Shown here piece after piece: positions 25,116 to 36,268 of a stretch of DNA of 64,000 bases; within the stretch, counting starts at the first letter, position 1; the number at the start of each line of letters is the position of its first letter. Source of the DNA: Emergomyces orientalis (Eukaryota > Ascomycota > Eurotiomycetes > Onygenales > Ajellomycetaceae). The position numbers were made by a program, and so were the translations under genes. The notes beneath the pieces are model-generated. The model ran no database searches. It saw nothing but the letters and a program-made list of their open reading frames with translations, and was not told where the DNA came from. Location of the stretch: positions 1,550,001 through 1,614,000 of the forward strand of contig MOWL01000001.1 in the NCBI GenBank assembly GCA_002110485.1, given 5' to 3'.

Positions 25116-28100
25116 ATGAAGTCGGTTCTGGAAAAACGCCTCCTTAGGCGCGAGCTTGGGGACAATACTCCTTACTCTAGTGTTGCAGGAATTTATGGAG
25201 ATAAGGCTTGGATAGATGATATGGATATTGTCAATGAGCTGGGTGGTCATACTGGTTGCGTTAATGCCTTAAGGTATAGTACGCCTTGTTAGATACGTGT
25301 TTGCAAGACCCTCAATTCCACCCATTTTCGGAAGCTTGGAGCTCTGGGAATAGATGGGCGGGGGAACCATCCTCCATGTGTGGATCTGTTAAACGAAGTA
25401 TAAGCTGAACTTGTATGGTCCTAGTTGGTCTACTTCCGGGAAACTCCTGGCCTCTGGCTCCGACGATCAGCATTTGAATATCTACTCCTATCAGCCTGAT
25501 TCATCCAGCGCGCCCTTCTTCCTCAATACTACAATAGAAACTGGGCATTCCGCGAACATATTTTCCGTGAAATTCATGCCACATTCCAACGATCGGACAC
25601 TTGTCTCCTGTGCGGGTGATTCCGAAGTTCGTGTTTTTGACATTGAATACTCGGGCCGAGCCTCTGCGGCATATAGGGCATCGGAATTTGCTACTTCCGC
25701 TAGAAGTCGTCGGTTCAATAACTTTTTTAATGGAATGTGGTACCTAACTGAGGCAAATACGAATGCTCGTGTCTATAGGTCCCACGCTGATCGAGTGAAA
25801 CGAATCGTCACCGAGTCCTCGCCATACTTGTTCCTTACATGCTCAGAAGACGGCGAGGTTCGACAGTGGGATCTACGGCAGCCGTCCTCGGCATATCCTT
25901 TGCCTCGTGGCGGGCAAGGTTTTATGGCTTATAGGCCTGGCCTTAACCATGACGATTCTAATGTCCCTCCTCCGTTGATATCATACAAGCGATATCACAT
26001 CGACTTAAACAGTATATCCTGTTCTTCGAGTCAGCCACAGTACATAGCTCTCGGAGGAGCCCACTTGCACTGCTTCCTTCATGACAGGCGAATGCTGGGG
26101 CGTGACTTACTTGCGGAACGAGGCCAGATGGGGAGTCTATCGCCTGGACCTTGGAGCACTGATGACGATTCGATGAGTCAGGCAACCAGATGTGTTCGCC
26201 GGTTCGCTCCCAATGGCCAGAAAAGAGCCAGAGCCAGAGATAACGGCCACATCACAGCGTGCAAGATAAGCGATGCTAATCCTAACGAAATAGTAGTCAG
26301 TTGGTCCGGGGATCACATTTATAGCTTCGATATTATGCACAGCCCTGATGCTAGAGAGGCCAAACGAACCGAGGAGCCGACTATTCAAGAAAACTCTCGT
26401 ACTAGTAAGACAAAAAAGGTCAAAACCCGAAAACGGAAGCGGGAAAATGCCAATCCTGGATCTAGGGCAAGTGGTAATAGATATAACTTACGGCGAAGAT
26501 CTGGAGGTAGCCAAGAAGATGAAGATATGTCTTTTAGAGTCCGATACGGGAATGGCCGGTCTGAGGATATCCCTCTCGATTCGCTCCCAGGGGGTATCCC
26601 TGACGCCCCTTCAGAGTTGATAGAAAGAGCACGAGAATCGGTTCTCAACGAGGCCCAAAAGTTAAGCTTAAAAATCGCAAAAACTCTTGTTGAAATTCGG
26701 AAGCTGCTCTTTTCGGTTGATGCATCCGTGAGGGTGGCTGCCGAAACCGAAATAACTCCGTACACGGCATCCTTTACTTCCACCTTAGGATATGCTGCAA
26801 CATGTCTATGTGAAATGGACGAGGTCATCAGGACTTGGAGGTACCCTCTCAACCCATCCCACGACGATGTTATATTTCAGCAAGCACTGCGGAGGAATCG
26901 TGAAACCTCCCGGCGCTTCGTACAGGCGTCAGGCACATTAGCAAGAGTACTTGGGGGGCGGCTGCAAACACCGTCGGATTCGGACGGTCCCCAGCTGGAA
27001 TCATTCCGCCAAATCGTGCCTGCCCCAACTGAAAACGGAATGATTGATCCGTCGGCCCAATTTGGATACGATTTCCTAAAAGCAATTCTCCTCTGGCTCG
27101 AAGGTGGGCGACAGGCGTTGTTGCGGGGTTTCAAATGGAATCGCGCCCATCGCCACGATAGTGACAGATTCCCCATACCTGAATACGCTGAAGAAGATTC
27201 CATTGAAACCATATTAATTCCATATCTCCAAAATCTAGCAGGTGACGAGGCTGTCGTAAATGTGGATGCGTCAAGATTTGAGCATGATTCATCTCGCGTC
27301 TTGTTCGGCTCGCAATTGGCTGCTGTGAACGCCTTTGCGGAATCTATTAAATTGCCTTTGGAAGATCTTGCGGGGAACGCTGCAGCTTCCGCGGCAGAAG
27401 AGAATGGCGAGAGTGGTGAGAGCAGGGCAAATCTACAAGCTTTGGACCGTCGCGCCTCTTATCGATTCTGGGGCCTAAAGGTGGGTAGAGGAATACTCAT
27501 GGAGGTGGGCGAGGGCGTCAACTTTGAATTTGTTAACCGTGCTTTTGGTGGTATTCTGACTACTGTGGAAGAGGAAGATGAAGATGACGACCAAAGGGAA
27601 AGAACTCAGGAGGATATCGATCCTAACGAAGAAGAGGAACAGATCGAAGAGGTTAGACTAATATCTTCAGCGGATCGAGAGACGAGCAGAGGACAGCGCG
27701 AATGGGATACTCCTTTGAGGGACCACTCTACACATCGTCCGGAGTCACCGGTAACTGGCTCGCTAGACCATCACGAAACAGATGGCGATTCTAACGAGGA
27801 AGATGACTCTGGGGTAGAGGATGACGATCCGGATGACGCTCACGATTATTTCTCAGACTCAGAAGACGACGGCGGCGGGAGCGACTCTGATGATAGTGGC
27901 GGGTTTGGCGGACACACTGGACGGTTATTTGTCCGACGCGGTACCAATCGGCGAACTGCAGTTGAAAGCCACGTTCCCTGTTCCTCACATATAAATGTTT
28001 ACCGAGGACATTGCAATATCAAAACGGTCAAAGATGTGAATTATTTTGGATTAGACGACGAATATGTAGTCAGTGGGAGTGATTCTGGACATGTATTTAT

Positions 28101-28929
28101 CTGGGACCGGAAAACGTCGAATTTGGTCAATATTCTGGAGGGAGATAGCGACGTCGTCAACGTCGTTCAAGGTGAGATTTACCCCGTCCTTTCATTACAG
28201 ACACATAGAACTCACGAGTGAATTCCGCAGGCCACCCATACGAACCAACCCTCGCTGTTTCTGGGATCGATCGAACTATCAAGATATTTTCTCCAGACAT
28301 TCGAGCTCAGGATAATGCCCGACTGGGGATTAACATTGCCGACCCTGATGCGCAGGCTAATATCGTTTCTGGAAATCACGTTGGAGGAAACCAAACCGAC
28401 CGTCACGAACTTGGACTTAAAAGTCGAAAACGGATGCAGGACAGCTACCAGATAATGAGCCAAAATGACATTGATCGGCAAGGAGGGATGAACGAAGCTT
28501 TCATCACGGTACGTGGGATACAATCATTCACCGAGCACAGGACCAGAGTATCATTTTCTGAATGGAACTCGTGGTTTTCATAAAAATTGAAACCATAGTT
28601 TCATAAATACTGTACTCGGTGTCATTTCCTCGACTTTTTGGCTTCTTTCCTTTCCCTGATGCTTATACCTACGATTATATAGAGGGGCATGCTGGCACGC
28701 TTGGCAGCCACGTTGAGAGAACGGCAGGTTATCCGAGGTACCATAGAGAGTGCAGAAGGCGGCGAAGGTGGTACCATCATCTTGGATGAGAATTGCAACG
28801 TGAGTTGGAACCTTCCTTTTTGCTCTTTTTTTGTACCGTTTTACCTCTACTGCACGTTAAGCCCCCAAACTCACCCCATTTATAATACGCAACCTAATCG
28901 TTTAATATTTGCTATTTTAGGTTATGTGA
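25116..28929 (+). CDS. DCAF6-like WD40-repeat protein
   Basis: Five exons join in phase: 25116-25273, 25425-28171, 28231-28508, 28683-28799 and 28921-28929, giving about 1102 aa. WD40 repeats lie at residues 45-310 (ELGGHTGCVNAL, LLASGSDDQHLNIY, LVSCAGDSEVRVFD, LTCSEDGEVRQWD) and again near residues 900-980 (YRGHCNIKTVKDVNYF, YVVSGSDSGHVFIWD, LAVSGIDRTIKIF), so one propeller is built from both ends. Between them is a long insert with a basic KKVKTRKRKRE patch and acidic stretches (EEEDEDDD, SDSEDDGGGSDSDDS). This split layout is typical of DCAF6/IQWD1-type substrate receptors of CUL4-DDB1 ubiquitin ligases; the ligase role here is inferred from family. The last coding exon supplies only Val-Met and the stop, after DENCN. 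Confidence 0.9.
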
Positions 28930-29768
28930 ATCCGCTCCCCGTTCGCCATCTCGGTATCCTTCGCCTCTTTTCAATAAGTTAAATGGTGGACTCGACCTTT
29001 TCCCCTGTTCGACGACTACAACATATACACGCAATATCCGCTCTACCTACACCTTTAATCCTCATATAATTACGAAATAACGTCACTTAATGTATTTTCG
29101 CACTCGGATATGTCAATCACCATCGATATTAATAGTTTTGCAACGGAATGTTTGGGAGAGGAAAATGGTTAGAAGCAAGGACCGATATGGCAAACCTCAC
29201 ATATCAGCATGATTATGTTTATTTATAGCCTAAAGTCTAAGTATTGTACTCCTTTTTGCAGACGAGTCTAATGAAAATTGAAAATTGAAAATTATTTCCA
29301 AGGTTTTGATAGCACTTTCCGCCTCCATGGTAGTCCTAGGGTTCGTAGGTCACATGACATGGTGGGAAAAAATCTCGCACCTCATTCTGGAGAGCAGGCG
29401 GGATTGTTCCGCGGTTTTATTATTCCAGCAACGCATTGTTTTATGTTTTTCGATGGAGGGTTAATCTTTTTTTAAAATTTAAAATTTCTAAATTTTTTTG
29501 GTTTTGGGGTATCGACAATTAGAAGGGTACACCAACATTTGAAATAGGCTTGGTAAGGTGCAAGTCGGAAGAGGCGCCCACACCGTTGAAACTATATCAA
29601 CCAAAACTAAGAAGAACGTCTGCTTGCTGCTCACAAGAAAGAACGGAGGGGATTTATTCTTCTTTCATTTCTCTGAAGACACCGGATAACAACAATATGT
29701 TCCACCGGAAAATCTTTACTGATCCGTCTCTTCCCCATTGTTCCTATAAATAGGAACTACGGCTCGAG
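28930..29768. other. Intergenic between the WD40 and SET genes
   Basis: About 840 bases combine the 3' flank of the WD40 gene with the promoter of the SET gene. AT-rich runs occur around 29280 and 29470. No separate gene is seen. Confidence 0.6.
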
Positions 29769-31661
29769 ATGTCTGCCCAAGCTAAGTGCGACAACCATGG
29801 CAACATGAATAACAACAAAAATCCTGGTTTGGCCCTCCTTATACAGCGAGAGGATGCCACGGCTCTGCTCTATGCAGATCATCATAACCCCATGCGCCAC
29901 CTTCAGCGCGGCATAGTACATTCTGAGCTTGGATACCCCGATCTCGCGGCGGCGGATGCGTATCGTGCGCTCACCTTGTTTGAGGCGGTGATTGATCCGG
30001 ACTCTAGCGAGTATAGGGCTCGAAAAAGGGCGGGGTTGGATGCTGTGGACTTAATCGTTTACCCTGGGCTTGTGGATGGTGGGAATGACAGTGATCATGA
30101 CGAGTCCGAAAATGGCGACGATGATGAAGACGAAGATGAAGGGGAGGACGAAGGGGGTTTCGGGCCCATTTCTCAAGACGAATATACGGAAAATATACGA
30201 CATGTGTACATCTTGCTCGTCAAAAGTCTCGTCCAGTGCGGCTGTATGAGGGACGCGTACGATTTTTGCATGCAGGCCATGGACCTACCAGGCTCAGAGC
30301 TCAAATCTGGTCTCGGCGTGTTAGAAGAACAACTTGCTATTATCAAGCGCTCGTTTGTGGATCGCCAGCGGTCCCGACAGCAGAAGGAGAGACGTGGAGC
30401 TTCCACTGATGAACAAAAGCAAGAAATCGACGACGCGTTGTTGGCGAGGTTCCAACCTGCGGACCTTGATGCGCAAGGGTACGCGAGGAGAGTCTTATAC
30501 CCGTGGAATACACACGAGCCAGATCGCAATGCGCCTGACACTTTGGAACTACTGAATGAAAGGCTCAAGAAAATCGCGCCTAAATGCGAAGTGCGCGCTG
30601 TCGCGCTTCCTCCATTGTACCACAGTACCTTGGACGGAAATGCATCGGGTAAAAAGGAAGAACAGGACAAAGAAGAAGCCTCCATCCAACTAGGCCTTGT
30701 AGCAACGCAGGACATCGCTCCTGGCGAAACATTCCTACACGAATCCTCCCTCCTAACTGCCACAAACCGTCTGCACGATCACTTGTGTGACGCCTGCAAC
30801 GGACCGATCCCGGAGCTCTCCGCAACTAATCCCTCTGTCGCTTGCGAAAACTGCGAAGATACCATTTTTTGTAGCCAGGAATGCCATGATCTCGCTCAGG
30901 ACGTCTACCACGCGGCCGAGTGTGGGCAGGAGGGCCTTGAGTCCATCGGAAAGGACATCCAAGACCCCAAAGATAAAGCTGACTACCTGTATCTGCTGCT
31001 GTTAGGCCGCGCGATTGCCATGGCTGCTACGCAGCAAATGCATCCACTAGACTTACCTGAGGTGAAGTATATCTGGGGCGACTTCCATCCACTGGACGAT
31101 GGGCTGCTTCCTCCAACCGCACCATCATCACCAAATAACATCAACAACAACAATCCTCAGCCCCCTTCCGCAACCCTCCCCTTCTCTTTCCACCTATCAA
31201 TCCTTCAACCAACCCGCCTCCTCGAAGAAATGGGACTCGACCCCTTCAGCACCCTTCCCCTTTACGACACCTGGGTGCTAAACACCCTCTACGCCAAATT
31301 CCGCGGCACGGCCTCAGGTCGCCTATCGACATGGGATGGCGGTCCGGAGGTCTGCGCTGTACACCCGCTCTGGTGCCTGGCGAACCATTCGTGTGACCCT
31401 AACGTGCGTTGGGAGTGGGGTGGGGAGATTTCGTTTACGGTTAGGAGGGAGGATGAGAGGGCGAAGTGGGATGGGAGGAAGAGGGCGGGGCGTGGGGAGT
31501 GGGCGGGGATTAAATGTGGCGAAGAGATCTTGAATCATTATTGCGATGTGGGTTTAGGGGTAAAGGAGAGGAGGGAGTGGGCCATGGGGGCGTTGGGAGG
31601 TGCTTGTCGGTGTGAAAGGTGTCTGTGGGAGGATGAGCAGAGAGGCGCAGAAGAAGGGTGA
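29769..31661 (+). CDS. SET-domain protein with TPR-like N-terminus
   Basis: Intronless, 630 aa from ATG 29769. Residues 30-80 look like a TPR-type helical pair (HLQRGIVHSELGYPDLAAADAYRAL), followed by an acidic run at about 100-130 (DDDEDEDEGEDEGG). A SET domain is split by a Cys-rich module: the SET start QLGLVATQDIAPGETFLHESS near residue 307, then a MYND-like zinc cluster CDACNGPIPE...CENCEDTIFCSQECHD near residues 340-375. The SET core follows with LANHSCDPNVRWEW near residue 538 and GEEILNHYCD near residue 585, then the post-SET CRCERC. NHSCDPN and the Tyr in NHYCD are the cofactor and catalytic motifs. The family includes Smyd/Set5-like lysine methyltransferases; the substrate (histone or other) cannot be read from sequence. 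Confidence 0.9.
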   Translation: MSAQAKCDNHGNMNNNKNPGLALLIQREDATALLYADHHNPMRHLQRGIVHSELGYPDLAAADAYRALTLFEAVIDPDSSEYRARKRAGLDAVDLIVYPGLVDGGNDSDHDESENGDDDEDEDEGEDEGGFGPISQDEYTENIRHVYILLVKSLVQCGCMRDAYDFCMQAMDLPGSELKSGLGVLEEQLAIIKRSFVDRQRSRQQKERRGASTDEQKQEIDDALLARFQPADLDAQGYARRVLYPWNTHEPDRNAPDTLELLNERLKKIAPKCEVRAVALPPLYHSTLDGNASGKKEEQDKEEASIQLGLVATQDIAPGETFLHESSLLTATNRLHDHLCDACNGPIPELSATNPSVACENCEDTIFCSQECHDLAQDVYHAAECGQEGLESIGKDIQDPKDKADYLYLLLLGRAIAMAATQQMHPLDLPEVKYIWGDFHPLDDGLLPPTAPSSPNNINNNNPQPPSATLPFSFHLSILQPTRLLEEMGLDPFSTLPLYDTWVLNTLYAKFRGTASGRLSTWDGGPEVCAVHPLWCLANHSCDPNVRWEWGGEISFTVRREDERAKWDGRKRAGRGEWAGIKCGEEILNHYCDVGLGVKERREWAMGALGGACRCERCLWEDEQRGAEEG

Positions 31662-32320
31662 AGGACTTTGAAAAATGAATAATGTCTTCGCCCTATTTTC
31701 ACACTCTCTTTTCCCTTTCTTTCTTACTTTCTTTTGTTGCGGGTGATTCCTATCATGTGTTTAGAATAGATTCTTTTTGTGTTTAACCCATTTCCCTTTA
31801 GATTAGAGAATTAAGGACTGAAATTTGACCCAAATTAGGGCTCCATGGGAGAAACTGACATTAACAACAGAAAAACGCAACCCGTCATCTCATTATATTT
31901 TCATAATAATCATCAACAACATATAGAGTCTAATATACACACGTGTCCATTTTTTCTTTTTCATCCACTTAAAACAAAATATTATCTTTTTCTAGGCCAT
32001 CCGAGCTCTTAAATCTCAATCTCACATAAAATTGAGAAAAAGATTGCACAGCAAAAAAAAAAAAAAAATAAAGTAAAAATAAAATAGAAAGAAAGAAAGG
32101 AAAGAAGAAAAGAAGCTTATGTAAAAGATAAATTAAAATAATCATCAACTAAACGATAATGGGACACATGCGCAGTCCAAATGGTGAGAAGGGGGACAAA
32201 GAGAGTAAAATATCAACAGAGCGCCTCTTGAGAGAGGCAAAAATAGGTTGCAGAAGGAGGAACAAAAAAAAAAAAAGGAAGAAAGCCGAAAGGGGAGTGC
32301 TCTCTGATAGTTGGTAGAAC
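31662..32320. other. Convergent 3' flanks of the SET and BUB2 genes
   Basis: About 660 bases between two converging genes. It contains poly-A tracts at 32053-32068 and 32261-32275 and AT-rich 3' UTR-like sequence. No gene is seen. Confidence 0.6.
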
Positions 32321-33855
32321 TCATTGAGCGTGAGTAACAAGTTCCTCGTAGAGGCTGTCGGGAATCTTTCGTACGATTAAGACAGTAAGGGCAATGATTT
32401 CTTTGGCGTCTAGTGCCGGAAGTGACCGCAGGATTTTGTTTGGGCTGAATTATCATATGTTAGCACATGAAACATACATATATTGAAAAAAAAAATTTGT
32501 ATGGACATACCTTGGACTTGCCAAAATGGTATCCCGCAACCTAATCAACTGAGCAACAATGCACAGAATGTTTAAATGTGGTCCGTATGCGAAAAGGAAA
32601 TCCCACAGGTGCAAAACCTCCGGAAGAGGCGGGGTGCAGGCACATAGCGTGAGAACAGAGGGGAATGCATATAGTTCAGCATACATTCCCTTGCTAAACA
32701 GGTGGTTTGCCAGTTTGGGTTCGACAACTTCCAAACACCTATCCACAAGCTTAAGTCCCTTATGTACCCCGTCCATGGTGCCTCTAACATATTCAGGGCA
32801 TTCTCGGGTGACGAAGTAATGGAAAAGGGCAAATGCCTCTACTTCGCTTCGGGAGGCGTATAAAAATGGGGCGCAAAGAACATTCATTCCCTGCACGTAG
32901 ATTGCGGATTCAGAGGTTGCGTGCGAAGTTGAAGAAGGGGTATTACAAGGTGCGGAGGAGAAACCATCTGTAGTAGACGGTGAAGGTTCTGGAGAGAGGT
33001 TTCCGGGATGATATGCATGTTGGGACAAAGAGGGGGGGTTTGCAGCTTCTTCTTTCGAGTCGAGGATTTTCCAGGCAACGGCATTGAGCAGGCGAATCAG
33101 ACTCGCCTCTGTAACACGGCGCTTGAAAAGGGGATCTGTAGCTAAAGTGCGGAAAGTATCGTTGCGGATTTTTGTGTATGCCGGAGAGCGTCCTCGATGA
33201 ACAAGTGAAAGGTATTCGTCTGTTGGTACAGGCGCAACGTTGAGAAGAGCCAACCAAAGGTAAATGCGATGAGGGGACTGAAATAGTTAAGTCAACCAGA
33301 AAGCTCAACAATTGAGTATTCAACTGACGTGAAATATCATACCATTCCATCACTGTCAGAGTCAACTCTACTGGACAAAACAAGATATCTTAGGTCCTGT
33401 AAACCACCCGCAAGGCTGTCGCCGGGCGGACCTTCCCTTAGCAAAGTATCTAAACCAGACCGTTTCCCCGCGAATCCCAATGAACCTGACTTTCTTCCAC
33501 TAGTGGGTCGTTTATGAGGCTGGGGTTGGTGCCGGTGGTACTGTTGATGCTGCTGCTGTGTAGCAGCGAGGCTATTAGCGGTGACATCGCTGTTGGATCG
33601 AGTTCGAGTTCGAGTATGGGTCATTGGCACAGGGGGTTGCATATTTTGGTGGGCCGCATTTTCTTCTGTACGCTCCCGGTGGCTGGCAACATTGCGCTGG
33701 AGGGGTTGGCGGGGTTGAGGAGGGAAGGTTGGGGAATGGGAAGAAAGACTTTGATGCGATTGGTATCTACGGAGGGTTCGAGTGGTCTGGGGCGATGGTG
33801 GAGCACCAGAAGAAGGGGGCGGGAACTGGAACTGAGACAGGCCTTTTGGGCTCAT
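32321..33855 (-). CDS. BUB2: Mitotic-exit checkpoint GAP Bub2/Cdc16 (TBC domain)
   Basis: Three exons, 33855-33343, 33277-32511 and 32444-32321, give 467 aa in phase. The TBC domain starts in exon 1 (LDTLLREGPPGDSLAGGLQDLRYLVLS) and continues in exon 2. It has the arginine-finger motif IRNDTFR and the glutamine-finger motif YVQGMN, so both catalytic residues of TBC RabGAPs are present. Later segments ECPEYVRGTMDGVHKGLKLVDRCLEVVEP and FPSVLTLCACTPPLPEVLHLWDF match the Bub2/Cdc16 type. In yeasts this protein, with Bfa1/Byr4, is the GAP for Tem1/Spg1 at spindle poles and restrains mitotic exit or septation. The N-terminus has about 110 extra Ser/Gln/His/Pro-rich residues compared with yeast Bub2. 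MCB-like motifs lie upstream at 34202-34212. Confidence 0.92.
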
Positions 33856-34523
33856 TCTCGCTGGAGGTGGTGGGCACGGAGAAAACAATAATTTACAAGA
33901 CTAGCAGAAGCTGGTATATCATTGATGCCAGGGCATGGTGGAACCGGGCCAAGTCATGGTTACTGGGTAAAGGTGAGCGTGGGCATGGGGGAAATAGAGT
34001 GGCGCCTATCGCTGTTGTAATTGCACCAGTGGCAGTAGTTGTATATCGTGGCAGCTTAATTGTCCACCTTTCATTCTGGTAATGTTGTTGGCGAATTGTT
34101 GGCAAGTGGTAGGTGTTGGTTGATACTTATGCGGTGGGGAAGTTTAATCGGCGCCAAAATCGGTGGCTGGCGCTTGTCTTGGCGCCGTGCTTAAATAATA
34201 CACGCGACGCGACTCGATTTAAGTTAAAGCATCCATAACTACCTATGTCTATGGATATAATTATTAATAATGAGCGCATGGATGTCCTGCAAAAGCTTAA
34301 GACAAGAACTCTACATATGTACCGCCCGGGTAAGCTGTGCTCTGATAGCCACGATTACTTTGTGTTGATAGACTTGCATACAATTATTTATTTCCCTTCT
34401 TTCCTTTGGATGTGGAGAAACACAAAATTCGTTCAACGAAAAAATACACCCGATACGCCTGTGCAAACCCAATGATCTGATATGAAAAATCACCTCATAA
34501 ACATCCTGTTGGTAGTTCGTGAC
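33856..34523. other. Upstream region of BUB2 and 3' flank of the EF-hand gene
   Basis: About 670 bases. The BUB2-proximal part has GGCGCC words in GC-rich sequence at 34149-34187 and an MCB-like cluster just beyond. A plus-strand frame at 33624-34082 is only an antisense shadow of the BUB2 first exon and its flank. Confidence 0.55.
34202..34212. promoter_or_regulatory. MCB-like motif pair ACGCGACGCGA
   Basis: Two overlapping ACGCGA cores lie about 350 bases upstream of the BUB2 ATG. The MBF factor of yeasts binds ACGCGN elements in genes of the G1/S programme. Binding here is inferred from motif and gene function only. Confidence 0.35.
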
Positions 34524-35583
34524 TCATAGCTCCTTCGCCGCCATACCGCCCTGTCCAACACCAGTCGCAGTGGGTGTCGCGGCTGCCGTACCAGTTAGGC
34601 TCCCAACAAATTCCTGATATCGAAACACCTCCGATCTTTTTGCTGTTCCGCCAAAGCCTGCTGATTTTGATCCTTTCGCCCCAAACGCCCTTCTTCCGGT
34701 AAAACCATTAACCACCTCGTCAACTTCTCTCTCTGTCAAGGGACTCTCGTTTGTCTCAGGGCTCGTATGAAGGAGGGCATCCCGAAGCTCGTCCATGTCT
34801 ATCTGACCGCTATCATCTTCATCGAAAGCTGCAAACGCGTTGAGTAATTCCTGGGCAGACGAAAGAGGGACAAGCAAGTTCGCAATTGAGGTCAGATACG
34901 TGGGTAAATTAAGCGTTTGCGGCGCCCCGGGAGGGAAGTATTGAGAAGTAGCTGCGGAGGAGGAATCTTGTCCTAAACAAAAGAAACAAGGTATATGTGA
35001 GAAACATTCATCAACTAGCTAAAATACGAGAGGCAGTGATGGAGGTTGAGCAATTACCTAAATTCAGTAGAATATCGGCAACATCCTCTCTGTTGACCAA
35101 TCCATCATTGTCACGATCGAGGGCTTGAAACGCTTCACGCATTTCACGCAATTGGGCTTGTGGCAATCTGCTCAGAGTGTCACTGTTCATGGCTGGTCGG
35201 TCTGCCAACTTCGATCCCATCATTGAAGACATGCTCCCGTTTCGTCCATGGGATGCTCTAGTTGGCGACGCTGCGACTTCCCTGCGTCCCGGGGATAGCG
35301 GTGAAACTTGGCTATCTGAGAAGACGGATCCATCCTCTGCGACATGTGACTGTTTTAGTTTGCTTGGTGACTGGATGGGCGTGGGTCCTTTGCTGCCAGG
35401 GCTACCAGGTGTATTGGGACGGATGACTGTGTTAGGAGACGCAGCAACGGAGGGTCGCCGGAAGGGAGAAGTGCGAGGAGAGCCAAAGGAAAGAGGAGAG
35501 GGTTTGTAAGGGGTTGTGTTAGGCGTGACCTGAACGTAGAGAGATGGGGTGTTAGCTGAGACGACTGGCGCAGAAACTTGCAT
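34524..35583 (-). CDS. EF-hand protein, myosin II regulatory light chain-like
   Basis: Two exons, 35583-35058 and 34972-34524, encode 324 aa. Residues 1-140 are Ser/Pro-rich and probably disordered (PLSFGSPRTSPFRRPS, QVSPLSPGRRE). A calmodulin-like region follows: LREMREAFQALDRDNDGLVNREDVADILLNLG near residue 145, with the complete EF loop DRDNDGLVNRED, and a second loop DEDDSGQIDMDE in exon 2. A further segment VFRYQEFVGSLTG resembles a degenerate EF-hand end. The order is that of myosin regulatory light chains such as fission yeast Rlc1, which bind the Myo2 neck in the cytokinetic ring. The long N-terminal tail is unusual for a light chain, whose usual length is about 180-190 aa. A generic calmodulin-like protein is the alternative. 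The start is the first ATG of the frame. Confidence 0.8.
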
Positions 35584-36268
35584 TAATGGATAGGTACCAT
35601 GATGATTATGCTCTTCTAACAACGGGCATTTAGATGCCAATATCAAAATGCAATCCTTCTCTGTATTCCCGATTCAAAGCAATAATATCTAGTATCTGTC
35701 GTAGTCTTTCTTGCTGTCGTTGCTGTTGTTAGCTTCGTCTAGTATCCCATCCTTTGGGATTTTGTACCTATCTGAAACCGGAAAGAAGTAAACAACCGGA
35801 TTATAGATTATCCGCCTGTTCCCCCACACTCGGATAATATAATCCGGATATCGCTTACCTAACAGCTAGTATCGGTGGCACGTGCGCTCTCCGAGACATC
35901 GAAATGAAATCAAGCCAAAAAGTTGGGGAGAAGTTAGACTGCGGCTGATAGAAGACTGTTCACCCCCTGAGACATGCTGGATCATGGTTTACGGCCATTG
36001 CTATATTTCTTGTATCAATTGCAGCGTTTGCAGAGAGATGGTTTGAACCAGACACTGGTGTGTTTTTGACTTTTGCCCAGCTGCCCCTTGAACCTTCTTC
36101 TCCACCAACCCGGAGCCCTGTCCGTAATAATAATAATATGTTTCTACCCGCTAATGGGCTAACGTGGAAGCGAAAGCTGCCGTTTAAAACCGCATACGTC
36201 GTCAGACGTGAGTATGCCACTGTCATCCCCGCTGGACGGCGCAATACTCTTCTCTACACATTCCAATC
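35584..36268. other. Divergent promoter region
   Basis: About 685 bases shared by the EF-hand gene (minus) and AFI1 (plus). It contains two near-identical AT/CCGGAT words (GGATTATAGATTATCCG and GGATAATATAATCCGGATATCG around 35799-35850). No gene is seen. Confidence 0.55.

Noticed and set aside
33514..34082. Plus-strand frames opposite BUB2 exon 1
   Set aside because: Shadows of the Ser/Pro/Gln-rich N-terminus of Bub2 on the other strand.
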